A stretch of 6,819 bases of DNA from the NCBI GenBank assembly GCA_020201235.1, contig JAIVHD010000030.1, positions 1 through 6,819 of the forward strand. The letters run 5' to 3'. Source of the stretch: Lysobacteraceae bacterium. Lineage in GTDB: Bacteria > Pseudomonadota > Gammaproteobacteria > Xanthomonadales > Wenzhouxiangellaceae. The notes beneath the pieces were generated by a model, which saw only the letters and a list, made by a program, of their open reading frames with translations, was not told the origin of the DNA and did not search any database. The translations under genes were made by a program, and so were the position numbers. Numbering within the stretch: the stretch's first letter is position 1; each line of letters begins with the position of its first letter. Positions 1 to 6,188 of this stretch are shown here, piece by piece.

Positions 1-181
1 TCAGTGCGAAGATCAGCGCGGTCAGCAGCGGTTCGCGCGCGCTCAGCGCCTCGAGCCGATGCAGCAGGCTTAACCAGCCTTCGCCGTTGTCGCCCACGAC
101 CAGCCACGCGCCGATGGCGCTGGCACCGATCAGCATCAGGGTCATCGCCCAGGCGACCAGCGTTTGGCGGTCGATCTTCAA
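1..181 (-). CDS. Membrane protein, N-terminal part (possible TVP38/DedA-like VTT family), cut by window edge
   Basis: Only the first 60 codons are present; the gene continues past position 1. The translation begins with a short charged stretch (LKIDRQT, first residue Met if TTG initiates). A strongly hydrophobic segment follows at about residues 8-28 (LVAWAMTLMLIGASAIGAWLVV region), then an amphipathic stretch, then LLTALIFAL, which looks like the start of a second membrane segment. The chosen start is TTG at 181-179. It overlaps the kynU stop codon (TTGA) and has an AAGG ribosome binding site at 192-189, 7 nt upstream. In-frame ATGs at 145 and 136 would cut into the first membrane helix, so they are less likely. 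The order of one N-terminal helix, a short linker ending in a PLL motif, then a hydrophobic segment resembles TVP38/TMEM64-type proteins, but the diagnostic core lies outside the window. The family is therefore a guess. The overlap implies co-translation with kynU. Confidence 0.5.
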   Translation of the reverse strand, partial: MKIDRQTLVAWAMTLMLIGASAIGAWLVVGDNGEGWLSLLHRLEALSAREPLLTALIFAL

Positions 182-1440
182 GACAGGGCCTTTTCCAGGC
201 GTTGCATGAAGCGGTTGACATCGTCGAGCGAGTTGTAAAGTGGATTCGGCGCAATGCGGATAATGTCGGGTTCGCGCCAGTCTCCAATGACGCCCGCGTG
301 CTGCAGTTGGTTGAATAATTCGCGCCCGCGATCGCGCCCGGCCTTGACGCGAATCGAAAGCTGGCAACCCCGGCGCTCGCGCTGAGCGGGCGTGATCAGC
401 CCGAGCGGTCGGCCCGGCAGGGCCTGGATCCGATCAATCAGGACGGCGGTCAGATCGGGCGCACAATCCTGCAGGGAGTTGATTTCGGCCTCGCGATAAA
501 TCGCCAGTGCGCCGGCCAGCGCTGCCAGATTCAGGATTGGCGCGCCTGAAATCTGCCAACCTTCGGCGCCGCGGATGGGTTCGAAATCGGGCCCCATCCG
601 GAATCGGCTTGCTTCATCGTGGCCCCACCAGCCGGCCAGACGGGGCCCTTCAAAATCGGCGTGACGGTCGTGAACAAAGATTCCGGCCACGGCCCCGGGC
701 CCGGCATTTAGGTATTTATAGCTGCACCATGCGGCAAAATCGGCCTCCCAGTCGTGCAGCTGCAGCTCCACATTGCCGATCGCGTGCGCCAGGTCGAGTC
801 CGATCGGGACCGCGCAGGCGCGGGCCGCCCGACAGATTTGGCCGAGATCGAAAAACTGCCCGGTTGCATACTGAACGCCGGGCCAGAGTACCAGCGCAAG
901 CTCGTCGGCATAAGTTTCAATGGCTTTGACCACGCGCTGGTCATCGATTAAACCGTCCGGCCCGGCTTCGAGTTCGACCAGGTGATGCTGCGGGTCCAGT
1001 CCATGTAGTTGCAGTTGCGAAACCACCGCGTAACGGTCAGACGGGAATGCGCCGCGCTCGATCAGAATCTTGTTGCGCGTTCCGGCGGGCCGGAAAAAAC
1101 CGGTCATGAGCAAATGCAGGTTGACCGTCAGCCCGCCCATTGCGCAAACCTCGGACTCGCGCGCACCGGCCAGGCGGGCCAGCACATCGCGCACGCTTCG
1201 GTGATAGCCGAGCCAGGCCGGGTCGCCATGGAAGTGGCCATCGACGCCCAGCTCGGCCCAGCGGCGCATCTGCTTTTCCACCGCATCGCGCGAAGCGTCC
1301 GCCATCAGCCCCAGCGAGTTGCCGCAGAAATAGACCTTCCTGTTCCCGTCGGCGTCGCAGGGAAAAGCGAATCGGGAGCGAAATCTGGCAGTCTGCATCG
1401 GTTCAGGTACCTGTCGGATGATGGTGTGCGCTTGCGCCAT
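178..1440 (-). CDS. kynU: Kynureninase (L-kynurenine hydrolase)
   Basis: PLP-dependent cytosolic enzyme that cleaves L-kynurenine to anthranilate and alanine, or 3-hydroxykynurenine to 3-hydroxyanthranilate and alanine, in tryptophan catabolism and NAD synthesis from tryptophan. The 420-residue length is normal. Visible landmarks are VYFCGNSLGL (36-45), DGHFHGDPAW (67-76), the PLP region GAFPSDRYA (130-138), DLAHAIGN (216-223) with the cofactor Asp216 and His219, and WCSYKYLNAGPG (238-249) with Lys242 as the expected Schiff-base lysine. GWWGH (270-274) and WQISGAPIL (295-303) follow. His69 aligns with the human active-site His102, which hints at a 3-hydroxykynurenine-type pocket. The position of human Asn333 is Gly299 here. 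The start at 1440 lacks a clear Shine-Dalgarno; ATG at codon 15 (1398) is a possible alternative. The gene is divergent from queA and overlaps the downstream membrane protein gene. No kmo or other kynurenine-pathway gene is visible. Confidence 0.95.
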   Translation of the reverse strand: MAQAHTIIRQVPEPMQTARFRSRFAFPCDADGNRKVYFCGNSLGLMADASRDAVEKQMRRWAELGVDGHFHGDPAWLGYHRSVRDVLARLAGARESEVCAMGGLTVNLHLLMTGFFRPAGTRNKILIERGAFPSDRYAVVSQLQLHGLDPQHHLVELEAGPDGLIDDQRVVKAIETYADELALVLWPGVQYATGQFFDLGQICRAARACAVPIGLDLAHAIGNVELQLHDWEADFAAWCSYKYLNAGPGAVAGIFVHDRHADFEGPRLAGWWGHDEASRFRMGPDFEPIRGAEGWQISGAPILNLAALAGALAIYREAEINSLQDCAPDLTAVLIDRIQALPGRPLGLITPAQRERRGCQLSIRVKAGRDRGRELFNQLQHAGVIGDWREPDIIRIAPNPLYNSLDDVNRFMQRLEKALS

Positions 1441-1581
1441 CCGACATGGTGCCAGATTGCATGCGCATTTTTCGTGTTTGTTGGCGGGTGCCGAATAGCG
1501 GCCGCCTGATTTGGTTCATCGGACCCGTTTCGCGCTGCGGGGTAAACTATTCAATCTGAACCCGCAAGGAATCAAAAGCCG
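1441..1581. promoter_or_regulatory. Divergent intergenic region between kynU and queA
   Basis: These 141 bases must hold the promoters of both outward-facing genes unless transcripts enter from elsewhere. For queA there is a TAAACT at 1543-1548 that could be a -10 element (4 of 6 to consensus), but no convincing -35 lies 16-18 nt upstream and there is no extended TGn. On the kynU side, TTGATT followed after 17 nt by GAATAG is a poor match. No clear operator palindrome was found. Presence of promoters is inferred from gene orientation, not from strong motifs. Confidence 0.35.
1566..1570 (+). promoter_or_regulatory. Ribosome binding site deciding the TTG start of queA
   Basis: AAGGA lies 11 nt upstream of TTG at 1582, slightly long but workable spacing. 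It supports TTG as the initiator. No in-frame ATG near this position would preserve the conserved N-terminus. Confidence 0.55.
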
Positions 1582-2607
1582 TTGGATGTTGCCGATTTCA
1601 AGTTCGATTTGCCCGAGGAGCTGATTGCCCAGCAGCCGCTGGCCGAGCGCGGTGCCAGTCGCTTGCTGATCGTAGAGCGTTTCGGCCGGGAGTTTGTCGA
1701 TGAACGCTTCGCTCGGCTCGAACAATTCTTTGAGCCGGGCGATTTGCTGGTCTTCAATAATACGCGCGTGATTCCGGCGCGGCTGCATGCCGAAAAAGCG
1801 ACCGGCGGCAAGGCCGAGCTGCTGATCGAGCGCGTGCTCGACCGGCATCGGGCGCTGGCCCAGATCGGTGCCAATCGCAAGCCACCGTCCGGCAGCGTAA
1901 TGTTCGAACTCACCACCGGCACGAAAATTCTGGTCGAAGGCCGTAAAGACGAGTTTTGGCACTTGCGCCTGGTCGACCCCGGCGATGACTGGTCGGGGTT
2001 ACTGGAGCGTGTCGGCCACATGCCGCTGCCGCCTTACATTCAGCGCCCGGAACAATCCGGCGACCGCGAGCGCTATCAGACCGTTTACGCGGAAATTCCC
2101 GGCGCGGTTGCCGCCCCCACGGCCGGCCTGCACTTTGACCAGGGGGTGTTCGAGCGTCTCGACGAGCAGGGCATCGGACGTGCGTTCTGTACCCTGCATG
2201 TCGGCGCAGGAACGTTTCAGCCGGTTCGTGTCGACCAGGTCGAGGCGCATCAAATGCATCCGGAATGGTTGTGTGTCGACCAAGACCTGGTCGATCGCGT
2301 CAATGCCGTGAAACGCGCGGGCAGACGCGTGGTCGCGGTCGGCACCACCGCAGTCCGCTCGCTCGAAACTGCGGCCGAAAGCGGAACGCTGGTGCCGTTC
2401 ACCGGCGACAGCCGGTTGTTCATTTATCCGGGCTACAAATTTCGCGTGGTCGACGCGATGATCACCAATTTTCACCTGCCGGGCTCGACCCTGATGATGC
2501 TGGTATCGGCCTTCGCTGGCCGCGATACCATCATGGCGGCTTACCGGCACGCGATCCAACAGCGCTATCGCTTTTTCAGTTACGGCGACGCGATGCTGAT
2601 CCGCTGA
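1582..2607 (+). CDS. queA: S-adenosylmethionine:tRNA ribosyltransferase-isomerase
   Basis: Cytosolic enzyme that transfers and isomerises the ribosyl group of SAM onto preQ1 at the wobble position (34) of tRNAs for Asp, Asn, His and Tyr, producing epoxyqueuosine. The 341 residues align along nearly all of E. coli QueA (356 residues as recalled), lacking only its short C-terminal tail. Conserved blocks are [10 protein letters not shown] (59-68), HMPLPPYI (146-153), [12 protein letters not shown] (174-185), [12 protein letters not shown] (205-216), [10 protein letters not shown] (253-262), [16 protein letters not shown] (296-311) and [10 protein letters not shown] (330-339). The start is [21 protein letters not shown] matches the E. 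coli N-terminus (VTDFSFELPESLIAHYP) residue for residue with no gap, and AAGGA lies upstream. Transcription is away from kynU and towards the DUF1501 gene, ending 55 nt before it. The tgt-yajC-secD genes that often follow queA in Gammaproteobacteria are therefore not directly downstream. No truncation or frameshift was seen. Confidence 0.97.
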   Translation: MDVADFKFDLPEELIAQQPLAERGASRLLIVERFGREFVDERFARLEQFFEPGDLLVFNNTRVIPARLHAEKATGGKAELLIERVLDRHRALAQIGANRKPPSGSVMFELTTGTKILVEGRKDEFWHLRLVDPGDDWSGLLERVGHMPLPPYIQRPEQSGDRERYQTVYAEIPGAVAAPTAGLHFDQGVFERLDEQGIGRAFCTLHVGAGTFQPVRVDQVEAHQMHPEWLCVDQDLVDRVNAVKRAGRRVVAVGTTAVRSLETAAESGTLVPFTGDSRLFIYPGYKFRVVDAMITNFHLPGSTLMMLVSAFAGRDTIMAAYRHAIQQRYRFFSYGDAMLIR

Positions 2608-2639
2608 TTGCGGCGTCGTCGGCCGAAGGTCGGTCCGGC

Positions 2640-2660
2640 GGGCCGGGTTTCCCCGGGCCC
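2640..2660. terminator. Candidate bidirectional terminator hairpin between convergent genes
   Basis: GGGCC at 2640-2644 pairs with the 3' part of GGGCCC (2655-2660), and GGG at 2645-2647 pairs with CCC at 2652-2654 around a TTTC loop. One unpaired G is left as a bulge. The stem is very GC-rich and sits in the 55-nt gap between the queA stop and the DUF1501 stop, where a shared terminator would be expected. There is no T-tract on either side, so it does not match a classical intrinsic terminator. It could simply reflect high GC content. Confidence 0.3.
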
Positions 2661-2662
2661 GA

Positions 2663-4084
2663 TCATTCGAAGCCTTCGCTGCTGATCGCGTCGTCCGGTC
2701 CGTAATCGGGCAGGCGGTCGACGCCGTCGACCACCCCCAGCGGCTGATGGTTGTAATAGAACGGAAAGATGCGTCCGAACCGGTGGTTGCCCAGCCGCCG
2801 GATCAGGATTTCACCGAGGATGCGACGGAAATCGTTGGTGGTTCGGATGTCTGCGTTCTGAAACAACTGATCGGGTGCCATGCCGGGCCACTGCCCGTGA
2901 AAGCGTCCGCCATTGACGTTGCCTCCGAGGACCAGCATCGGGTTTCCCGACCCATGGTCGGTGCCGGCATCGTTATTATTGAACGCGCGCCGGCCGAATT
3001 CGCTGTGGAAGATTACGGTAATGTGGTTCCTGCGGTCGGTCGGGTCGTCGGCCAGGCCGGCCATGTCCTGCCAGAATGCATTAAATGCGCGTGAGGTGAC
3101 ATCCAGGCGGTTGTAGAAGCGGCCCGAAGACGCGTTGACGCCCTCCGGGATCGAGCCCTGGTCGACATGATCGTCCCAGCCGCCGACGTCGAGTTGGCCG
3201 ATGCGCAAATCAAAGTCGGCCTTGATCAGTCGCGACAACGTAATGAGTTTGTCGCTGACGGTTTGAAGGCTGCCGTTGTCTCGCGTGGGATATAAACCAT
3301 TCAGGACATTGGTGTTGTAGTCCTGATTGCTCTGCGCCCCGAACAGCGGTTCAAGCTGTTCGAGCGCGTTCAGCGCCTGCTCACCGGCAATGCCCGCGGT
3401 ACTCGAATCCTGGGCATAGATGGCGCTGAGACTTTCTTCGATCGGCTCCTCAAGCTGGCTTTCATTCAGGTCGAAACTGTTAGGCGAGCGCAATGTTACG
3501 GCAGACGGCTCGCGCAGCAGCGACAGTGTCACTTGATTTTCGGTGACCACGACCGGCATCAGCATCTGTTGGGGCAGATTGTCGGCCGTGGTCAGGTGCC
3601 GGGTCAACCAGCCATCGCCGGTCAGTCGGGTGCCGGGAATGGTCGCGTTGTTGTTGACCCCGGTTATGGCGCCAGGCGTGCCGAGCTCGATAAAGCGTTC
3701 GGCTTCGAAGTGACTGCGATTGACGATCGGCAGGCCGGTTGCATGGACAATGCCAAGATCACCCTCGTTCCACAGCTCGCGCAGCGGGGCGGCGGCACTG
3801 TTGAGGCCGAACCCGTCGGTCAGATCCAGCATCGCTCCAGCTCCGCTGATCGGCAATCGTACGCTCTGGCTCGGGCGCAGGGATTCGTAAAAACCGCGAT
3901 CCGGATGGCCGCTGCCGGGCGCGTACAGGCTCAGGCCATCAATGCCACCGCGCAAAAAAACATAGATCAGGATTTCTTCGTTGAACGCGCCGCGGCCGGT
4001 CGCAAATGAAATCCCCGGCGCTATTGATGCCAGTGCGGCTGATCCGGCGGTGGCCAGAAACTCTCGACGTCTTGTCTTGAACAT
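2663..4084 (-). CDS. DUF1501 family protein with Tat signal peptide
   Basis: Exported protein of the DUF1501 family, whose biochemical role is not established; the family is considered distantly related to the alkaline phosphatase/sulfatase superfamily. Residues 1-29 form a twin-arginine signal peptide: RRREFLATAG (5-14), then a small-residue hydrophobic core, probably cleaved near SFA (26-28). Family blocks follow in order: FLRGGIDGLSLYAP (43-56), NRSHFEAERF (122-131), GDGWLTRHL (157-165), GQLDVGGWDDH (296-306), FHSEFGRR (359-366) and GTDHGSGNP (374-382). The His/Asp residues of these blocks (Asp49, His125, Asp304-His306, Asp376-His377) are candidate metal ligands by inference. The 473-residue length is in the usual range and the protein looks intact, ending in an acidic tail. 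The start at 4084 has AGGAGA 7 nt upstream. It is second in an operon with the DUF1800 gene, 11 nt after that gene's stop. Family assignment is firm; function is unknown. Confidence 0.92.
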   Translation of the reverse strand: MFKTRRREFLATAGSAALASIAPGISFATGRGAFNEEILIYVFLRGGIDGLSLYAPGSGHPDRGFYESLRPSQSVRLPISGAGAMLDLTDGFGLNSAAAPLRELWNEGDLGIVHATGLPIVNRSHFEAERFIELGTPGAITGVNNNATIPGTRLTGDGWLTRHLTTADNLPQQMLMPVVVTENQVTLSLLREPSAVTLRSPNSFDLNESQLEEPIEESLSAIYAQDSSTAGIAGEQALNALEQLEPLFGAQSNQDYNTNVLNGLYPTRDNGSLQTVSDKLITLSRLIKADFDLRIGQLDVGGWDDHVDQGSIPEGVNASSGRFYNRLDVTSRAFNAFWQDMAGLADDPTDRRNHITVIFHSEFGRRAFNNNDAGTDHGSGNPMLVLGGNVNGGRFHGQWPGMAPDQLFQNADIRTTNDFRRILGEILIRRLGNHRFGRIFPFYYNHQPLGVVDGVDRLPDYGPDDAISSEGFE

Positions 4085-4091
4085 ATTGCAA

Positions 4092-4097
4092 TCTCCT
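4092..4097 (-). promoter_or_regulatory. Strong ribosome binding site for DUF1501, overlapping the DUF1800 stop
   Basis: On the minus strand AGGAGA lies 7 nt before the DUF1501 ATG. Its first two bases are shared with the TAG stop of the DUF1800 gene (4098-4096). This layout favours translational coupling, with ribosomes finishing DUF1800 and re-initiating on DUF1501, and so a roughly matched output of the two proteins. Confidence 0.7.
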
Positions 4098-5910
4098 ATC
4101 GAACCATCAGTTCGGGCAGCAGAACCAGCAGCAAAACCAGGCCGCGTATCACGCGCTGGTATTCGCTGTCGTTCGAGGTGTTACCCGAATCGAGATCGAG
4201 CGCCGTGTTCGGGTCCGGGGCGTTTCCATGGGTCTGAACGAATGCCACGATCGCATCGCGCTTGCCGACCGCGAGACTGAAATCGGTGCCAAGGATGCGG
4301 TTGGACCAGTAGTCGACCAGCAGGTTGGGCGTAAGCGCGACCCCGGATGCGTTGGTCGTGGCCGCCAGGTTGGCAAACTGATCGGTCGCGATCGAATCGG
4401 TATCGCGCAACATGCGGGTGATCGCTCGCCATGACATGATTAGTGGGCCGGTTCCCTGCCAGATGGCCCGATCTTCCGGGTAACCGGTAGGAGGTTCATA
4501 CGAAAACGGCAGTTGGCCGGCCCGTTCGATGTCCGACATGTAACCGAATGTACCCGCGTTGTTTGCAGTTGAAGTCATTTCGAATACAAAGTCGACATTT
4601 GCCGCACGCAGCGCTGAGCCGATGATTTCGATTGGTCGCTTGGCCTTGCTGCCCCAGGTCGAAATGAAGGTTTCCGACAGGATCAGCGCACGGTAGACCT
4701 GTTCGAGTTGATTCGGGGCCTGCCAGGTGGCCTGAAAAAGATCAGCGGCTTGCTGCACCAGGGGATCGGAGGCCGAAAAATCCTCACCGATTAAGCGCAC
4801 GACCAGCTTCCAGCAGATGAACTCGGCGGTTCCGCGGTGGGCGGCCAGGTAGTCGAGCATGACATCGAGCTCGGACTCTCCGCTCCCGGCAACATCCAGG
4901 CCGACCACGGTCTTGCCGCCAAAGTCGTGCCTGGCGTCCCGGAACAGGAATTCGCCGGTGTCGGCCGCATTGGCCGAGCCATCGGCGACACCGAATCCGG
5001 TCAGCAAACGTGCCATTTCCAGGACATCGGCCTCGACATAGCCTTTGGGCTGACCGTCACTGTTCAGCGGCACCTGATCTGAAGGTGTGAAGCCAAAGTA
5101 GTTCTCGACCGCGCCCAGGGTATGCAGTTCGAGCAATTCGCGGGCATAGTTCTCGTTCGGGTTCGGCGTTGCGTTCTGGCGATTGTCCAGGTAGTACAGC
5201 ATGGCCGTGCTCTTGACCGCGTCGGCAAGCATCAGACGGAAGTTGCCGAATATGTGCGGACGAATCACGTCTCGATCATATTGGACCAGAACGCTTGTCA
5301 CCGCGTTCTCACTGCCGTCGACATTGAAGTGGTTATGCCAAAAGTCGGCCAGTACCTCGCGCAGCTGCCAGCGCGAGTGAACCATTCGTGTAATCATCAG
5401 AAGCTTGGTTTCTTCATACGGTCGCCGCCGAACCCGAAAGCTGTCCTGGCCCTCGAAACGGTGGTGCCCCAGCCACAACTCAGTGAGAGATTTGTTCAAC
5501 GTCTGATAGGCTGGGTTCTGGAATGTACGAGCTTCTACTTCCGGATCGTCGAATGCGCCGTTAACGCCGCCTGCGATTTGCTCGCCAAGCCAATTGTCCA
5601 GTCGCTGCTCATCGCTGGCCCCGAGGCTGGCGAAATAGTCGAGATCGCCCTGGCCGACGGGATTTGCAGGATTGTCCGGTCGGGGACCGAAGGCCAGTTT
5701 CTGGAATACCCGGAAGGCTGGCGGCGGCAGTGCCTGAGCACCGGTCGCCTTGGCTGTGCGCGCCGGCCAAAGCGCGGCGGCCGCGCGTGGCGCGGCAGAC
5801 ATGGCGTCTGCATTGGCCGCGGGTAGCAGCGTCAAGCCCGAGGCGCCAAGGCCGGCAAACGTCGATGCTCGCAAAAAGCGGCGACGATCCGATTCTTTTA
5901 GCTTTTTCAT
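4096..5910 (-). CDS. DUF1800 family protein with Tat signal peptide
   Basis: Exported protein of the DUF1800 family (function unknown), commonly encoded beside DUF1501. From the ATG at 5910 it has 604 residues. Residues 1-35 are a twin-arginine signal: SDRRRFLRAS (7-16), a hydrophobic stretch AGLGASGLTLLPAA, then an ANA-type cleavage site. Family blocks include RVFQKLAFGPRP (67-78), LREVLADFWHNHFN (183-196, with His192 and His194), NPNENYARELLELHTLG (250-266), ARLLTGFGV (300-308), FICWKLVVRLI (364-374), KRPIEIIGSALRA (424-436) and the aromatic/proline block PFSYEPPTGYPED (468-480). The C-terminus is hydrophobic (GLVLLLVLLPELMVR), as is common in the family. An upstream in-frame ATG at 6003 would add 31 residues beginning Met-Lys-Lys-Lys. 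I prefer 5910 because it places the RR motif at residues 9-11, normal for Tat signals; neither start has a strong Shine-Dalgarno. It is the first gene of the DUF1800-DUF1501 operon and divergent from the DNRLRE gene. Confidence 0.9.
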   Translation of the reverse strand: MKKLKESDRRRFLRASTFAGLGASGLTLLPAANADAMSAAPRAAAALWPARTAKATGAQALPPPAFRVFQKLAFGPRPDNPANPVGQGDLDYFASLGASDEQRLDNWLGEQIAGGVNGAFDDPEVEARTFQNPAYQTLNKSLTELWLGHHRFEGQDSFRVRRRPYEETKLLMITRMVHSRWQLREVLADFWHNHFNVDGSENAVTSVLVQYDRDVIRPHIFGNFRLMLADAVKSTAMLYYLDNRQNATPNPNENYARELLELHTLGAVENYFGFTPSDQVPLNSDGQPKGYVEADVLEMARLLTGFGVADGSANAADTGEFLFRDARHDFGGKTVVGLDVAGSGESELDVMLDYLAAHRGTAEFICWKLVVRLIGEDFSASDPLVQQAADLFQATWQAPNQLEQVYRALILSETFISTWGSKAKRPIEIIGSALRAANVDFVFEMTSTANNAGTFGYMSDIERAGQLPFSYEPPTGYPEDRAIWQGTGPLIMSWRAITRMLRDTDSIATDQFANLAATTNASGVALTPNLLVDYWSNRILGTDFSLAVGKRDAIVAFVQTHGNAPDPNTALDLDSGNTSNDSEYQRVIRGLVLLLVLLPELMVR

Positions 5911-6188
5911 ATTCGGGTCCACTGTGTTGTCTGAAGGTGCTAATTTCACTGGATCGTCATTCCGGGTGAATGTCGATGCCTTGCAATCCCCCTTTTTTTT
6001 CATCGTGCGGATCCGCCGATTTACTGCCCCTACAGCGGCCCTACCGACTCATCAAACGCCGGCTCCACCGGTTGATCCGTGCTAATGTTGCCGCTACAGT
6101 AACCACATTTCATGAAGCGCGCAAGACGCGATCGAAATGTTTTCGAGCAATATCGAAGACTTGCGGTCTTATTCGGGACTCCTATCAC
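5911..6188. other. Divergent intergenic region upstream of the DUF1800 and DNRLRE genes
   Basis: This is 278 bases between the preferred starts, or 185 if DUF1800 begins at 6003. It must contain control elements for both directions. It holds a C5-T8 homopolymer pair at 5988-6000 (G5 preceded by A8 on the minus strand), a rightward promoter candidate at 6072-6100, and an imperfect 11-nt direct repeat (6025-6035 and 6089-6099). No convincing leftward promoter, riboswitch fold or conserved RNA was recognised. Confidence 0.5.
6072..6100 (+). promoter_or_regulatory. Possible sigma-70-type promoter for the DNRLRE gene
   Basis: TTGATC at 6072-6077 and TACAGT at 6095-6100 are separated by 17 nt. Each matches the consensus hexamer at 4 of 6 positions with ideal spacing. 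Transcription would start near 6107 and leave a leader of about 80 nt before the ATG at 6189. Matches of this quality occur by chance, so this is only a candidate. Confidence 0.35.

Noticed and set aside
1009..1509. 166-codon open frame on the plus strand opposite kynU
   Set aside because: It overlaps conserved kynureninase sequence in antisense, and its product shows no recognisable domain.
1999..2559. 186-codon open frame on the minus strand inside queA
   Set aside because: QueA is conserved throughout on the plus strand; the antisense translation has no family features.
5122..5826. Long open frame on the plus strand (234 codons) inside the DUF1800 gene
   Set aside because: It is antisense to clearly conserved DUF1800 blocks, has no recognisable domain, and is the kind of open frame expected opposite a GC-rich gene.
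5988..6000. C5-T8 run as a possible plus-strand terminator
   Set aside because: No GC-rich hairpin directly precedes the T-run, and there is no plus-strand gene upstream that would need it.
6118..6130. CGCG-CAAGA-CGCG inverted repeat
   Set aside because: Four-base self-complementary CGCG elements are common in GC-rich DNA, so no regulatory meaning can be supported.
6156..6170. Small hairpin AAGAC-TTGCG-GTCTT just upstream of the DNRLRE start
   Set aside because: The stem is only five base pairs, does not extend with further pairing, and does not cover the start codon; chance is a sufficient explanation.
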